The notes below the pieces were generated by a model. The model had not been told where the DNA came from and made no database searches. It worked only from the letters and a program-made list of their open reading frames with translations. From the NCBI GenBank assembly GCA_021811225.1, contig JAJZPJ010000004.1, positions 1 through 34,952 of the forward strand: a DNA stretch of 34,952 nucleotides, read 5' to 3'. The stretch is from Pseudomonadota bacterium (GTDB lineage: Bacteria > Pseudomonadota > Gammaproteobacteria > Burkholderiales > Rhodocyclaceae). Position numbers and translations under genes: made by a program. Below, one piece after another: positions 8,906-18,907 of this stretch (within the stretch, counting starts at the first letter, position 1; each line of letters starts with the position of its first letter).

Positions 8906-10098
8906 GCGCCTGCAAAAAACGTCGCTTGACCGTGCTCGGCGCCAGCGGCTCGATCGGCGTCAGCACCCTCGACGTGGTGGCGCGTCACCCGGAGCGCTTC
9001 GAGGTGGTCGCGCTCTCCGCCCATACCCGCGTCGAGGTATTGGCCCGACAGTGCCTGCGCCATCGGCCGCGCTACGCGGTGGTGGCGAGCGAGCCGGACG
9101 CCCGAAGGCTGTCGGGAGAACTCGCCGCAGCGGGCTTATCGACCGAGGTGCTGTCGGGCCCGGCGGCGCTGGCGCAGGTGGCGATGCTGCCCGAAGTCGA
9201 TACGGTGATGGCGGCGATCGTCGGCGCCGCCGGTCTGGCGCCGACCCTGGCGGCGGTGCGCGCGGGCAAGCGCATCCTGCTCGCCAACAAGGAGGCGCTG
9301 GTGATGGCCGGCGCCCTGTTCATGGCCGAGCTGCGGCGTTCGGGCGCGACCCTGCTGCCCATCGACAGCGAACACAACGCGGTGTTCCAGTCCCTGCCCG
9401 CCGACTACGACGGCTCCTTCGGCCGCAAGGGGGTGCGCCGCATCCTGCTCACGGCTTCGGGCGGCCCCTTCCTCAAAACGCCGCTCGGGGAACTCGCCGG
9501 CGTCACGCCCGACCAGGCCTGCGCCCATCCGAATTGGGTGATGGGACGCAAGATTTCGGTCGATTCGGCGACCATGATGAACAAGGGCCTCGAGGTGATC
9601 GAGGCGCACTGGCTGTTCAATGCGCCGGCGGCGAACATCGAGGTGGTGATCCATCCGCAAAGCGTGATCCATTCGCTGGTCGAATACGCCGACGGCTCGG
9701 TGCTGGCGCAGCTGGGCAACCCGGACATGCGCACGCCGATCGCCCACGCGCTGGCCTACCCGGAGCGGATCGACGCCGGCGTGGCCTCGCTCGACCTGTT
9801 CGCCGTTGCGCAGTTGAATTTCGAGCGCCCCGATCTCTCCCGCTTTCCCTGTCTGGCGCTGGCCTATCAGGCGCTCGCCGCAGGCGGCAGCGCCGCCACC
9901 ACGTTGAACGCCGCCAACGAGGTGGCGGTGGCGGCCTTCCTGGACGGACGGCTGCCTTATCTCGCCATCGCGGAGGTGATCGCCGCGGTGCTCGATGCCT
10001 TGCCCGGCGCAGCGCTCGCGGATCTGGAAGCGGTGCAGGGCGCCGATCAGGCGGCCCGCGCCGCCGCCAGCGCCGTCCTGGAACGCCGGAGCCGATGA
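8902..10098 (+). CDS. dxr: 1-deoxy-D-xylulose 5-phosphate reductoisomerase
   Basis: Commits deoxyxylulose phosphate to the MEP pathway of isoprenoid synthesis, using NADPH and a divalent metal; it ultimately feeds uppS, two genes upstream. The 398-residue protein has the nucleotide-binding GASGSIG at residues 13-19, [12 protein letters not shown], the metal-binding DSEHN at 155-159, the ASGGPF loop, [20 protein letters not shown], and [11 protein letters not shown] with the further metal-binding Glu. The start overlaps the cdsA stop as ATGA, and the end overlaps the rseP start the same way, indicating translational coupling. Confidence 0.97.
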   Translation: MSACKKRRLTVLGASGSIGVSTLDVVARHPERFEVVALSAHTRVEVLARQCLRHRPRYAVVASEPDARRLSGELAAAGLSTEVLSGPAALAQVAMLPEVDTVMAAIVGAAGLAPTLAAVRAGKRILLANKEALVMAGALFMAELRRSGATLLPIDSEHNAVFQSLPADYDGSFGRKGVRRILLTASGGPFLKTPLGELAGVTPDQACAHPNWVMGRKISVDSATMMNKGLEVIEAHWLFNAPAANIEVVIHPQSVIHSLVEYADGSVLAQLGNPDMRTPIAHALAYPERIDAGVASLDLFAVAQLNFERPDLSRFPCLALAYQALAAGGSAATTLNAANEVAVAAFLDGRLPYLAIAEVIAAVLDALPGAALADLEAVQGADQAARAAASAVLERRSR

Positions 10099-11468
10099 AC
10101 CTGGGCAACTTCCTGTTCACCCTGGCCGCCTTCGCGCTGGCCTTGGCGACGCTGATCGTCGTCCACGAGTTCGGCCACTTCGTCGTGGCCAGGGCCATCG
10201 GGGTCAAGGTGCTGCGCTTCTCGCTCGGCTTCGGGCGGCCGCTGTGGCTTGTGCGCTTGGGGCGCGACCGCACCGAATGGGCGATCGCCGCCTTCCCGCT
10301 GGGCGGCTACGTCAAGATGCTCGACGAGCGCGAAGGGCCGGTCGCCCGCCAGGAATTGCCGCGCGCCTTCAACCGCCAGCCGGTCGGCAAACGGATGCTG
10401 GTGGTGGCCGCCGGTCCCCTGGCCAATCTGCTGCTGGCGGTCCTGATCTACTGGCTGCTGTTCATGCACGGGACCGCGGCGCTCCGCCCCGTCCTGGCAG
10501 CGCCGCCGGCGGCCAGCGCCGCGGCAGCGGCGGGGGTGGAGGCGGGCGAGCTCGTGCGCGCCGTCGATGGCCGTCGCGTGATGAGCTGGGACGAGCTGCG
10601 TTGGGAATTGCTCCAGTCTGCGCTGGCGCATCCGGTGGCGACGCTGACGGTGGAAAACCGGCGCCATCAAATGCTCGTTGTGCGCCTGGCCACCGGCGGC
10701 TTCAGTGGCGCCGATCTCGACGCGGACCTGCCGCAGCGCCTGGGCCTCGATCTTTACCGTCCGGCCATCGCGCCGATCATCGGCGAGGTGGTGCCGGCCT
10801 CGGCGGCGGCGCAGGCCGGGATTCGCGCCGGCGACCGCATCACCGCCGTGGCCGGGCAGCCGGTCTCGGACTGGCGCGAGGTGGCGTCGGCGATCCGCGC
10901 GTCGCCGGACCGGATGCTGACGCTCGAGGTGCTGCGGCGGGGAGCGAAGATCGCGCTGCGGGCACGGCCAGCGGCGGTGGCGGAGGGCGGCAGGCGCATC
11001 GGCCAGCTCGGCATCGCGGTGCGGGACGATCCCGCTGTGCGCGCTCAGATGCTGACCACCGTGCGCTACGGCGCCTTGCCCGCACTGACCAAGGCAACGC
11101 GACAGACCTGGAGCACCGCCGTCTTCAGCCTGAGGATGATCGGGCGCATGATCGGCGGCGAGGCTTCGTGGAAAAATATCTCCGGACCGGTGACCATCGC
11201 CGACTACGCCGGGCAATCCGCCGAGCTCGGCTGGAGCCACTATCTGAGCTTCCTGGCGCTGATCAGCATCAGCCTGGGCGTGCTCAACCTGCTGCCCATT
11301 CCGGTACTGGATGGGGGCCATTTATTGTATTATATGGCGGAGATAATCAAGGGCGGCCCGCTCCCCGAGCGAGTAATGGAAATCGGTCAGCAAATCGGCC
11401 TCGGCCTGCTTTTAATGCTGATGGCATTCGCCTTCTACAACGATATTAACCGCCTTGTTTCCGGATAG
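10095..11468 (+). CDS. rseP: Site-2 intramembrane zinc metalloprotease RseP
   Basis: Cleaves membrane-embedded substrates, classically the anti-sigma factor RseA in the sigma-E envelope stress response, and remnant signal peptides. The 457-residue protein has the zinc motif HEFGH at residues 24-28 in the first membrane segment, the FPLGGYVKM loop, two periplasmic PDZ domains (about 125-290), and the third ligand in [12 protein letters not shown] (Asp406) in a C-terminal membrane segment. Start overlaps dxr by ATGA. bamA follows after 4 bp, the usual arrangement linking outer-membrane assembly with its stress control. The rseA/rpoE genes are not in the window. Confidence 0.96.
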   Translation: MNLGNFLFTLAAFALALATLIVVHEFGHFVVARAIGVKVLRFSLGFGRPLWLVRLGRDRTEWAIAAFPLGGYVKMLDEREGPVARQELPRAFNRQPVGKRMLVVAAGPLANLLLAVLIYWLLFMHGTAALRPVLAAPPAASAAAAAGVEAGELVRAVDGRRVMSWDELRWELLQSALAHPVATLTVENRRHQMLVVRLATGGFSGADLDADLPQRLGLDLYRPAIAPIIGEVVPASAAAQAGIRAGDRITAVAGQPVSDWREVASAIRASPDRMLTLEVLRRGAKIALRARPAAVAEGGRRIGQLGIAVRDDPAVRAQMLTTVRYGALPALTKATRQTWSTAVFSLRMIGRMIGGEASWKNISGPVTIADYAGQSAELGWSHYLSFLALISISLGVLNLLPIPVLDGGHLLYYMAEIIKGGPLPERVMEIGQQIGLGLLLMLMAFAFYNDINRLVSG

Positions 11469-11472
11469 CCGA

Positions 11473-13755
11473 ATGAATAAAAACCTGATCGCTGGACTGG
11501 TTGCAGCACTGTTCGCGACCTCGGCCTCTGCCTTCACCCCATTCAAAGTCAAGGACATCCGCGTCGAAGGTCTCCAGCGCACCGAAGCTGGAACCGTGTT
11601 CAGCTATCTCCCGGTCAAGGTCGGCGAGACCCTGAACGACGACAAGGCTGCGCAGGCGATCAAGGCGCTGTTCGCGACCGGCTTTTTCAAGGACGTGCGC
11701 CTGGAAATCGAAAACGGCGTGCTGGTGGTGGTGGTCGAGGAGCGGCCGGCGATCGCTTCGGTGACCTTCACCGGCCTGAAGGCGTTCGAGAAGGAGCAGA
11801 TCAAGAAGGGGCTGGCCGACGTCGGCCTGGCCGAGTCGCGGATCTTCGACCGCTCGCTGGTGGATAAAGCCGAGCAGGAACTGAAGCGCCAATACCTGAC
11901 CCGCGGCTACTACGGCGTTCAGATCACGACCACGATCACGCCGCTGGAGAGGAACCGCGTCGGCATCAATTTCGCGGTCGACGAAGGCGAAATCGCCAAG
12001 ATCAAGGAGATCGACATCGTCGGCGCCCACGCCTACAAGGAAAAGGATCTGCTCGACTTGTTCCAGCTGCGCACCCCCGGCCTGATGACCTGGTACACCA
12101 AGAACGACCAGTATTCGAAGCAGAAGCTCGCCGGCGATCTGGAGACGCTGCGCTCCTACTACCTCGACCGCGGTTACGTCGAGTTCAACATCGACTCCGT
12201 CCAGGTGACGATCTCCCCCGACAAGCGGGACATCTACATCACCGTCAATATCTCCGAGGGCGCGCAATACAAGGTTTCTTCGATCAAGCTGGCCGGCAAG
12301 CTGCTGCTGCCCGAGGCGGAGCTGAAGAAGCTGGTCACGATCAAGCCCGGCGACATCTTCTCGCGCGAGAAGCTGACCGAGACCACCAAGAAGATCAGCG
12401 AGCGCCTGGGCAACGAGGGCTATGCCTTCGCCAACGTGAACGCCGCGCCCGAGATCGACAAGAAAGCGCGCCAGGTGGCCTTCACCATCTTCATCGATCC
12501 CGGCCGGCGCGTCTATGTGCGGCACATCAACATTTCGGGCAACACGCGCACCCGCGACGAGGTGATCCGCCGCGAAATGCGCCAGATGGAGGCGAGCTGG
12601 TATGACGGTGCGGAAATCAACCGCTCGCGCACCCGCATCGATCGCCTCGGCTATTTCAACGACGTGACGGTGCAGACGCCTGCCGTTCCCGCCATCACCG
12701 ACCAGGTCGATGTCGATCTCAAGGTCAAGGAAAAGCCGACCGGCAGCGTGATGGTCGGCGCCGGCTTCTCCAGTTCCGAAAAGCTGGTCCTGTCCGGCTC
12801 CTTGCAGCAGCAGAATCTCTTCGGCAGCGGCAAGGACGTCGGCATTCAGCTGTCCACCAGCAAGATCAATTCGATCTATTCCTTCTCCTACACCGATCCG
12901 TATTACACCATCGACGGCATCAGCCGCGGCTTCGATCTGTACCAGCGCAAATCCGACACCAGTTCCCTGGTGGTGGGCGCCTACAACAGCAAGTCCCTGG
13001 GCGGCGGCGTGCGCTACGGCGTCCCGGTCTCGGAAAACGACACGGTCAGTTTCGGCCTCTCCGGCGACTTCACCACGATCAGCGTCGATAGCAACAGCCC
13101 GGTGCAGTTCCAGAAGTACGTGAATGACTTCGGTTCGACCAATTCCACCCTGCTCGGCACGGTGGGTTGGGCCAACGACACCGTCGACAGCCGCTTCTAC
13201 CCGACCAAGGGCTCGATCAACCGCATCATCGGCGAGGTCGGCCTGCCCGGCGGAACGCTGCGCTACTACCGCACCACGCTCCAGCACCAGCAGTTCATTC
13301 CGGTGTTTTCGGGCAAATCCACGCTCGCGCTCGACGCCGAATACGGCTTTGCCAACGGCTACGGCGGCCTCGCTCTGCCCTTCTTCAAGAATTTCTATGC
13401 CGGCGGCATCGGTTCGGTGCGCGGTTACGACACCAGCTCGCTCGGCCCGATCGATCCGGCGACGAGCGCCCGGCTGGGGGGCAACCGGCGCCTGATCGGC
13501 AACGCCGAGTGGCTGCTGCCGATGCCCGGCATGGGTCTGGACAAGTCGGTGCGTCTGGGCGTGTTCCTCGACGGCGGCCAGGTCTGGGGCGCCGGAGAGA
13601 AGATGCGCATGGGCGATTTGCGCTACAGCACCGGCGTATCATTGGTCTGGTCTTCGCCGATGGGTCCGCTGAAGTTCAGCTTCGCCGATCCGCTCAACAA
13701 AAAACCGGGCGACAATATCCAGCGCCTGCAGTTCCAGATGGGCACCGTATTTTGA
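11473..13755 (+). CDS. bamA: BamA, outer-membrane beta-barrel assembly factor
   Basis: Core subunit of the BAM complex, which inserts beta-barrel proteins into the outer membrane. The 760-residue precursor begins [20 protein letters not shown], a clear signal peptide with an Ala-X-Ala type cleavage site. Five POTRA repeats follow, the first starting with [17 protein letters not shown]. The C-terminal 16-strand barrel shows the loop-6 motif VRGYD at residues 649-653 (VRGF in many homologues) and ends in Phe, as outer-membrane proteins do. I chose the ATG at 11473 because the track's TTG at 11455 lies inside rseP and would spoil the signal peptide. skp follows 28 bp downstream. Confidence 0.97.
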   Translation: MNKNLIAGLVAALFATSASAFTPFKVKDIRVEGLQRTEAGTVFSYLPVKVGETLNDDKAAQAIKALFATGFFKDVRLEIENGVLVVVVEERPAIASVTFTGLKAFEKEQIKKGLADVGLAESRIFDRSLVDKAEQELKRQYLTRGYYGVQITTTITPLERNRVGINFAVDEGEIAKIKEIDIVGAHAYKEKDLLDLFQLRTPGLMTWYTKNDQYSKQKLAGDLETLRSYYLDRGYVEFNIDSVQVTISPDKRDIYITVNISEGAQYKVSSIKLAGKLLLPEAELKKLVTIKPGDIFSREKLTETTKKISERLGNEGYAFANVNAAPEIDKKARQVAFTIFIDPGRRVYVRHINISGNTRTRDEVIRREMRQMEASWYDGAEINRSRTRIDRLGYFNDVTVQTPAVPAITDQVDVDLKVKEKPTGSVMVGAGFSSSEKLVLSGSLQQQNLFGSGKDVGIQLSTSKINSIYSFSYTDPYYTIDGISRGFDLYQRKSDTSSLVVGAYNSKSLGGGVRYGVPVSENDTVSFGLSGDFTTISVDSNSPVQFQKYVNDFGSTNSTLLGTVGWANDTVDSRFYPTKGSINRIIGEVGLPGGTLRYYRTTLQHQQFIPVFSGKSTLALDAEYGFANGYGGLALPFFKNFYAGGIGSVRGYDTSSLGPIDPATSARLGGNRRLIGNAEWLLPMPGMGLDKSVRLGVFLDGGQVWGAGEKMRMGDLRYSTGVSLVWSSPMGPLKFSFADPLNKKPGDNIQRLQFQMGTVF

Positions 13756-13783
13756 ACTTCTTATCGCAGCAAGGAGAACCAAG

Positions 13784-14302
13784 TTGAACAAGATTTTCGT
13801 ACCGTTGCTGGCCGCCGTCTGCCTGCTCGCCGCGGCGCCCGCCAGCGCTGAATTGAAGATCGGCTTCGTCAATAGCCAGCGCATCCTGAACGAGGCGCCG
13901 CAAGCCGCCAAGGCGAAGAAGGAGATCGAGAAGGAGTTTGCCAAGCGCGACCAGGATCTGCAGAAGCTCGCCAAGCAGCTGCAGACGATGCAGGAGAACA
14001 TGCAGAAGAATTCGGTCACCATGTCGGATTCCGAACGGCTCGACAAGGAACGCCAGCTCAACGAATTGAACCGCGACTTCCAGCGCAAGCAGCGCGAATT
14101 CCGCGAGGACCTGAACCTGCGCCAGAACGAAGAAATGGCGGCGATCTTCGACAAGGTCAACAAGGTCATCAAGAACATCGCCGTGACCGAAAAGTACGAC
14201 CTCATCCTTCAGGAGGCGGTCTATGCCAGCCCGCGCATCGACCTGACCGACCGGGTGATCAAGGCCTTGAGCGACGGCACCAAGAGCGACGGCACCAAGT
14301 AA
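13784..14302 (+). CDS. skp: Skp/OmpH-family periplasmic chaperone
   Basis: Holds unfolded outer-membrane proteins in the periplasm and delivers them to BAM. The 172-residue precursor starts with a signal peptide (MNKIFVPLLAAVCLLAAAPA, cleaved after ASA). The mature part opens with the conserved beta strand LKIGFVNSQRIL, followed by a long Lys/Glu-rich coiled coil forming the chaperone tentacles. It uses a TTG start, supported by AAGGAG 7 bp upstream. The C-terminus ends in a duplicated SDGTK, from an exact 15-bp tandem repeat just before the stop. It is located between bamA and lpxD, as in most proteobacteria. Confidence 0.93.
   Translation: MNKIFVPLLAAVCLLAAAPASAELKIGFVNSQRILNEAPQAAKAKKEIEKEFAKRDQDLQKLAKQLQTMQENMQKNSVTMSDSERLDKERQLNELNRDFQRKQREFREDLNLRQNEEMAAIFDKVNKVIKNIAVTEKYDLILQEAVYASPRIDLTDRVIKALSDGTKSDGTK
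14270..14299 (+). repeat. Exact 15-bp tandem duplication at the 3' end of skp
   Basis: AGCGACGGCACCAAG occurs twice in a row immediately before the TAA, adding SDGTK to the C-terminus. It preserves the frame, so the copy number could vary between strains by slippage without breaking the gene. Confidence 0.9.
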
Positions 14303-14306
14303 GCGT

Positions 14307-15341
14307 GTGGCTGCCGTCCGCCTCGGCGAGATCGTCGCCCGCTTCGGCGGCGAACTGATCGGTGACGGCGACCGGACGATCGTCCAGGTCGCCTCCCTGG
14401 AGCAAGCCCGCCCGGACGAAATCAGCTTTCTCTCCCATCCGAAGTACCGCACCCAGCTGTCCACCACCCGCGCCGGCGCCGTCATCCTCTCCCGCCAGGC
14501 CGCCGCCGCCAGCCCGTCCGCCTGCATCGTCAGCGAGCAGCCTTACCTCTATTTTGCCCGCGTCTCGCGCTGGCTGAATCCCGGCCACACGCCGCCCGCC
14601 GGCATCCATCCGACCGCGACGGTCGCCAGCCGGCTGCCGGCGAGCGTCAGCGTCGGGGCCGGTGCCGTGATCGGCGAAGCGTGCACGATCGGGGAGAACG
14701 TGGTCGTCGGTCCGGGCTGCGTCGTCGGCGAGGGCGTTGCGATCGGCGCCGATTCCCTGCTCCATGCCAAGGTCAGCGTCTACCCCGGCTGCCTGATCGG
14801 CCGCCGTGCGATCGTGCACGCCGGCGCGGTGATCGGCGCCGACGGCTTCGGCTTCGCGCCCGAGGCCGACGGCTCCTGGCTCAAGATTCCGCAGATCGGC
14901 GGCGTGATCATCGGCGACGACGTCGAGATCGGCGCCAACACCACCATCGACCGGGGCGCGCTGGACGACACCGTGATCGAGGACGGGGTCAAGCTCGACA
15001 ACCAGATCCAGGTCGGCCACAACGTGTGCATCGGCGCCCACAGCGCGCTGGCCGGCTGCGTCGGCATCGCCGGCAGCGCCAGGATCGGCCGGCGGTGCAC
15101 GGTCGGCGGCGGCTCGGTGATCCTCGGCCACATCGCCATCGCCGACGGCGTCAATATTTCGGCGGGCACGCTGGTGGCGAAGTCGATCACCCGGGCGGGC
15201 AATTACACCGGCACGGTGCCGTTTCTGGAGCACGCCGACTGGCTGAAAAATTTCGCAAGACTGCGTCACCTCGACGCGATGGCGGATAAAATACGCGCCC
15301 TCGAAGCGCAAGTGGCGCGGCTGGCCGAACAGGAGAAATGA
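14307..15341 (+). CDS. lpxD: UDP-3-O-(3-hydroxyacyl)glucosamine N-acyltransferase LpxD
   Basis: Third step of lipid A synthesis: adds a 3-hydroxyacyl chain from acyl carrier protein to the amine of the UDP-glucosamine intermediate in the cytosol. The protein is 344 residues. The N-terminal uridine-binding domain ([18 protein letters not shown]) is followed by a left-handed beta helix of hexapeptide repeats (for example [17 protein letters not shown]) and a C-terminal helix. The catalytic His is in [14 protein letters not shown] (His238). It starts with GTG, 4 bp after the skp stop, without a clear ribosome binding site. fabZ follows after 1 bp. Confidence 0.96.
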   Translation: MAAVRLGEIVARFGGELIGDGDRTIVQVASLEQARPDEISFLSHPKYRTQLSTTRAGAVILSRQAAAASPSACIVSEQPYLYFARVSRWLNPGHTPPAGIHPTATVASRLPASVSVGAGAVIGEACTIGENVVVGPGCVVGEGVAIGADSLLHAKVSVYPGCLIGRRAIVHAGAVIGADGFGFAPEADGSWLKIPQIGGVIIGDDVEIGANTTIDRGALDDTVIEDGVKLDNQIQVGHNVCIGAHSALAGCVGIAGSARIGRRCTVGGGSVILGHIAIADGVNISAGTLVAKSITRAGNYTGTVPFLEHADWLKNFARLRHLDAMADKIRALEAQVARLAEQEK

Positions 15342-15342
15342 C

Positions 15343-15837
15343 ATGAGCCTTCCCCCCAACCCTCCGCCCACCGATCCGGGTGGCGGCGTCGTGAGCGCGA
15401 TGGACATCCACGAAATCCTGCAGTACCTGCCGCACCGCTATCCCTTCCTGCTGGTCGATCGGGTGCTCGAGTGCGAACCGGGCAGCCGCATCCTGGCGCT
15501 GAAGAACGTCAGCATCAACGAGCCCTTCTTCCCCGGCCACTTTCCGCATCATCCGGTGATGCCCGGCGTCTTGATCATCGAAGCGCTGGCGCAGGCCGCC
15601 GCCATCCTCTCGTTCAAGACCGAGGGCAAGAAGTCCGACCAGGGCTCGGTGTATTATTTCGTCGGCATCGACAACGCCCGCTTCAAGAAGCCGGTGCTGG
15701 CCGGCGACCAGCTGCTGCTCGACGTCGGGATCAGCCGCAACATGCGCGGCATCTGGAAGTTCGCCGCCCGGGCGCGGGTCGGCGACCAGGTGGTCACCGA
15801 GGCGGAGCTGATGTGCACCATGCGCGCGATTCCATGA
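15343..15837 (+). CDS. fabZ: (3R)-hydroxyacyl-ACP dehydratase FabZ
   Basis: Dehydrates 3-hydroxyacyl-ACP in fatty acid elongation and so competes with LpxA and LpxD for the same substrate, which explains its place among them. The hot-dog fold signature [20 protein letters not shown] contains the catalytic His66 and Glu80. An AGGAGA 6 bp before the ATG at 15343 supports a product of 164 residues with a Pro/Gly-rich extension of about 19 residues before [16 protein letters not shown], where most FabZ proteins start. The internal ATG at 15400 is the alternative start. The end overlaps lpxA by ATGA. Confidence 0.95.
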   Translation: MSLPPNPPPTDPGGGVVSAMDIHEILQYLPHRYPFLLVDRVLECEPGSRILALKNVSINEPFFPGHFPHHPVMPGVLIIEALAQAAAILSFKTEGKKSDQGSVYYFVGIDNARFKKPVLAGDQLLLDVGISRNMRGIWKFAARARVGDQVVTEAELMCTMRAIP

Positions 15838-16625
15838 GCGAACTGGCCTCAGCCACCATCCACCCGACCGCCATCGTCCATCCGCAAGCCAGGCTCGGGC
15901 ACGGCGTCGACATCGGCGCGTTCACGCTGATCGGCGCCCACGTCGAGATCGGCGCAGGCTGCAGGATCGGTCCCCACGTCGTGATCGAGGGGCACACCCG
16001 CATCGGCCGGGACAACCAGATCTTCCAGTTCTGCTCGATCGGCGCCGCCCCGCAGGACAAGAAATACGCCGGGGAGCCGACCCGGCTGGAGATCGGCGAC
16101 CGCAATACCATCCGCGAGTTCTGCACCCTCAATACCGGCACCGTCCAGGACGTCGGCGTGACCCGGCTGGGCGATGACAACTGGATCATGGCTTACGTCC
16201 ATCTGGCGCACGACTGCCAGATCGGCAACCACACCATCTTCGCCAACAACTCGCAATTGGCCGGCCACGTGACGGTCGGCGACTGGGCGATCCTGGGCGG
16301 CTTCACCGGCGTGCATCAGTTCGTCCGGGTCGGCGCCCACAGCATCACCGGGATCGGCAGCATGCTGCTGCAGGACCTGCCGCCCTTCGTCATGGCCTCG
16401 GGCAGTCCGGCGAGCCCGCACGGCATCAATGGCGAGGGTCTGAAGCGCCGGGGCTTCACTCCGGCCGCGATCATGGACATCCGGCGCGCCTACAAGACCT
16501 TGTACAAGTCCGGCCTGAAGCTCGTCGAGGCGCAGGCGGCCATCGTCGCGGCCGCCCAGGCCACGCCGGAACTCCTGCCGCTGTGCGAATTCCTGGCGAC
16601 GTCCGGGCGCGGCATCCTCCGCTGA
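15834..16625 (+). CDS. lpxA: UDP-N-acetylglucosamine O-acyltransferase LpxA
   Basis: First step of lipid A synthesis: transfers a 3-hydroxyacyl chain from ACP to the 3-OH of UDP-GlcNAc. The protein is 263 residues, made of hexapeptide repeats forming a beta helix trimer, with a helical C-terminus. The active-site histidines are in [13 protein letters not shown] (His123 and His126, matching His122/His125 of E. coli). At the chain-length ruler position (E. coli Gly173, Pseudomonas Met173) the segment [10 protein letters not shown] carries an Ile, which suggests a shorter acyl chain than C14. The start overlaps fabZ by ATGA. Confidence 0.97.
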   Translation: MSELASATIHPTAIVHPQARLGHGVDIGAFTLIGAHVEIGAGCRIGPHVVIEGHTRIGRDNQIFQFCSIGAAPQDKKYAGEPTRLEIGDRNTIREFCTLNTGTVQDVGVTRLGDDNWIMAYVHLAHDCQIGNHTIFANNSQLAGHVTVGDWAILGGFTGVHQFVRVGAHSITGIGSMLLQDLPPFVMASGSPASPHGINGEGLKRRGFTPAAIMDIRRAYKTLYKSGLKLVEAQAAIVAAAQATPELLPLCEFLATSGRGILR

Positions 16626-16632
16626 GCCGGAC

Positions 16633-17787
16633 ATGGCCGGGCAGATGAAAATTGCCATGGTGGCGGGGGAGGCGTCGGGCGATCTGCTCGGCGCTCACCT
16701 GATCGGAGCGCTCAGGGCGCATCTTCCCGATGCCCGATTTCTCGGCATCGGCGGCCCCAAGATGCAGGCGGCGGGGCAGGATGCCTGGTGGCCGGCGGAG
16801 ACGCTCGCGGTCCACGGCTACGCCGAGGCCTTGCGCCATTACCGCGGCATCGCCGGCATCCGCCGCCGGTTGCTGAAGCGTTTGCTGGCCGATCCGCCCG
16901 ACGTCTTCATCGGCGTCGATGCGCCCGACTTCAATCTCTGGCTGGAGGCGCGCTTGAAGGCCGCCGGAGTTCCCGCGATCCACTTCGTCAGTCCTTCGAT
17001 CTGGGCCTGGCGGCCTAAGCGCATCCGCAAGATCGCCCGCTCGGTGAGCCGGATGCTCTGCCTGTTTCCGTTCGAGGCGGCGCTCTATCAAAAGCACGGC
17101 GTACCGGTCAGCTACGTCGGTCACCCGCTCGCCGACCTGATCCCGCTCGAACCCGACCGGCACGCGGCGCGCGAACGGCTCAACCTGGAGCCCGATGGCT
17201 TGATCTTCGCCCTGCTACCGGGCAGCCGCCAGTCGGAGCTGAAGTACCTGGCGACCCCCTTCATCGAAACCGCCCGGCTGCTGCACGTTCGCTATCCTCA
17301 AGCGCGCTTCCTGGTGCCGCTGGTGACGCGCGAGACGCGCATCCAGTTCGAGAATGCCTTGTGGGCGGCCGGCGCCCAGGAATTGCCGCTGACCCTGCTC
17401 TTCGGCCACGCCCACGACGCCATGGCCGCCGCCGACGCCGTGCTGGTGGCGAGCGGTACGGCGACGCTGGAGACGGCGCTGTACCGGAGACCGATGGTGA
17501 TCGCCTACCGGATGTCGCCGTGGTCCTGGCGCCTGATGCGGCGGATGCGGCTGCAGCCCTGGGTCGGGCTGCCGAACATCCTCGCCGGCCGCTTCGTCGT
17601 GCCGGAGTTTCTCCAGGACGAAGCGACGCCCGAGAACCTCGCCCAGGCGCTGGGCAATCTGGTCGCCGATCCGGCCCTCGCTGCGCGCCTTGAGCAAGTG
17701 TTCTCCGAACTCCATCGGCAGTTGCGCCAGAACACCGCGGAGCGCGCGGCGGCGGCGATCCTGCCGCTATTGCGGCCGCGGGCATGA
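16633..17787 (+). CDS. lpxB: Lipid A disaccharide synthase LpxB
   Basis: Joins UDP-diacylglucosamine and lipid X into the tetra-acylated disaccharide at the inner membrane face; a GT-B glycosyltransferase (family GT19). The 384-residue protein shows the N-terminal [28 protein letters not shown] in the middle and [10 protein letters not shown] at the start of the second domain, plus a C-terminal sugar-nucleotide region ([11 protein letters not shown]). The ATG at 16633 is used; one at 16645 ([13 protein letters not shown]) is nearly as good. The end overlaps rnhB by ATGA. Confidence 0.97.
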   Translation: MAGQMKIAMVAGEASGDLLGAHLIGALRAHLPDARFLGIGGPKMQAAGQDAWWPAETLAVHGYAEALRHYRGIAGIRRRLLKRLLADPPDVFIGVDAPDFNLWLEARLKAAGVPAIHFVSPSIWAWRPKRIRKIARSVSRMLCLFPFEAALYQKHGVPVSYVGHPLADLIPLEPDRHAARERLNLEPDGLIFALLPGSRQSELKYLATPFIETARLLHVRYPQARFLVPLVTRETRIQFENALWAAGAQELPLTLLFGHAHDAMAAADAVLVASGTATLETALYRRPMVIAYRMSPWSWRLMRRMRLQPWVGLPNILAGRFVVPEFLQDEATPENLAQALGNLVADPALAARLEQVFSELHRQLRQNTAERAAAAILPLLRPRA

Positions 17788-18362
17788 AGCTCATCGCCGG
17801 CGTCGACGAAGCCGGGCGCGGCCCGCTCGCCGGTCCGGTCTTCGCCGCGGCGGTGATGCTCGATCCGGGACGGCCGATCGCGGGGCTGGCCGACTCCAAG
17901 GCGCTCTCGGCCAAGACCCGGGAGCGGCTGGCGGCGCTGATCAAGGAGCAGGCCCTGGCCTGGGCGGTGGCCGAGAGCAGCGTCGCCGAAATCGACGCCC
18001 TGAACATCCTGCAAGCCAGCCTGCTGGCGATGGCCCGCGCGGTCGCCGCACTGCGGCCGCAGCCGGAGGAAATCGAGGTCGATGGCCTGCATTGTCCGGT
18101 CGTCGCCATGCCCGCCCGAGCCATCGTCCGGGGCGATGCGCAGGTGGCGGCGATCAGCGCCGCCTCGATCCTGGCCAAGACCGCGCGCGACGCCGAGTTG
18201 CTGCGCTTGCATACGCTCTTCCCGCAATACGGCCTCGACCGCCACAAGGGTTACCCGACCGCGGCGCATCTTTCCGCCCTGGAAAAACACGGCGTCGCGA
18301 TCATTCACAGGCGCAGCTTCGCCCCGGTGCGCCGTCGACTCATAGTGGCAGGCAGCACGTGA
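17784..18362 (+). CDS. rnhB: Ribonuclease HII
   Basis: Cuts RNA in RNA-DNA hybrids and removes single ribonucleotides from DNA. The 192-residue protein begins [19 protein letters not shown], with the catalytic Asp-Glu pair at residues 8-9, and contains [13 protein letters not shown] and [16 protein letters not shown], all RNase HII motifs. The 4-bp overlap with lpxB and the gene order lpxA-lpxB-rnhB match E. coli and many betaproteobacteria. It is probably the end of the tightly coupled part of the operon: 61 bp with a hairpin follow. Confidence 0.96.
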   Translation: MKLIAGVDEAGRGPLAGPVFAAAVMLDPGRPIAGLADSKALSAKTRERLAALIKEQALAWAVAESSVAEIDALNILQASLLAMARAVAALRPQPEEIEVDGLHCPVVAMPARAIVRGDAQVAAISAASILAKTARDAELLRLHTLFPQYGLDRHKGYPTAAHLSALEKHGVAIIHRRSFAPVRRRLIVAGST

Positions 18363-18388
18363 TTGCCCCCGCCACGCCCACTTCATTC

Positions 18389-18405
18389 GCCGCCCTCCGG
18401 GCGGC
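18389..18405 (+). terminator. GC-rich hairpin between rnhB and the CopD-like gene
   Basis: GCCGCCC-tcc-GGGCGGC forms a perfect 7-bp stem with a 3-base loop, in the 61-bp gap. No T-run follows, so it may weaken rather than stop transcription, or shape the mRNA upstream of the AGGAGG ribosome binding site located just after it. Confidence 0.4.
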
Positions 18406-18423
18406 CGTTCAGGAGGCTAGGCC

Positions 18424-18891
18424 ATGATACTGGTACCGCTGCTGTTGTTCCTGCATCTCGTCGCCGTCGTCGTCTGGGTGGGCGGCATGTTCTTCGCCTA
18501 TCTCTGCCTGCGGCCGGTCGCCGCCGCGCAACTGGAGCCGCCGCAGCGGCTGATGCTGTGGGCGGGCGTATTCGAGCGCTTCTTCCCCTGGGTATGGGCG
18601 TCGGTGGTGATGATTCTCGGCAGCGGCCTGACCATGTTCTGGGTCATCGGCGCGGACAATCCGGGCAATGCGCCGCTGCACTGGAATCTGATGATGGGGA
18701 CCGGCGTCGTCATGATGCTGATCTTCGCCCATCTCTATTTCGCCCCGTTCCAGACGCTGCGCCAGTGCGTGGCCGCCGCCGACTGGCCGCGGGCCGGCGC
18801 CGCGCTCGATCAGATCCGGAAGCTGGTCGGCTTCAACCTGTTCCTGGGACTTCTCACCATCGTCATCGCCACGCTCGGGATCTATCTCTAG
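18424..18891 (+). CDS. CopD-like four-helix membrane protein
   Basis: A small integral membrane protein of 155 residues with four hydrophobic segments and almost no soluble part. The first helix (LLLFLHLVAVVVWVGGMFFA) has the His and Trp-Gly-Gly pattern seen in CopD-family and related membrane proteins; further His residues lie in LHWNLMMG and IFAHLYF. CopD proteins are linked to copper handling, but the role of these short standalone members is not known, and they may bind heme or metal. A strong AGGAGG precedes the ATG. It sits between rnhB and a methyltransferase gene with which it shares no obvious function. Confidence 0.75.
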   Translation: MILVPLLLFLHLVAVVVWVGGMFFAYLCLRPVAAAQLEPPQRLMLWAGVFERFFPWVWASVVMILGSGLTMFWVIGADNPGNAPLHWNLMMGTGVVMMLIFAHLYFAPFQTLRQCVAAADWPRAGAALDQIRKLVGFNLFLGLLTIVIATLGIYL

Positions 18892-18907
18892 CGCGGGGCT
18901 AGGCGCC

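Noticed and set aside
14600-16300. Repeated GGCGCC/ATCGGC-rich pattern in lpxD and lpxA as DNA repeats
   Set aside because: It reflects the hexapeptide protein repeats (I/V-G-x-x-x) of the beta-helix acyltransferases, not a nucleic-acid repeat.
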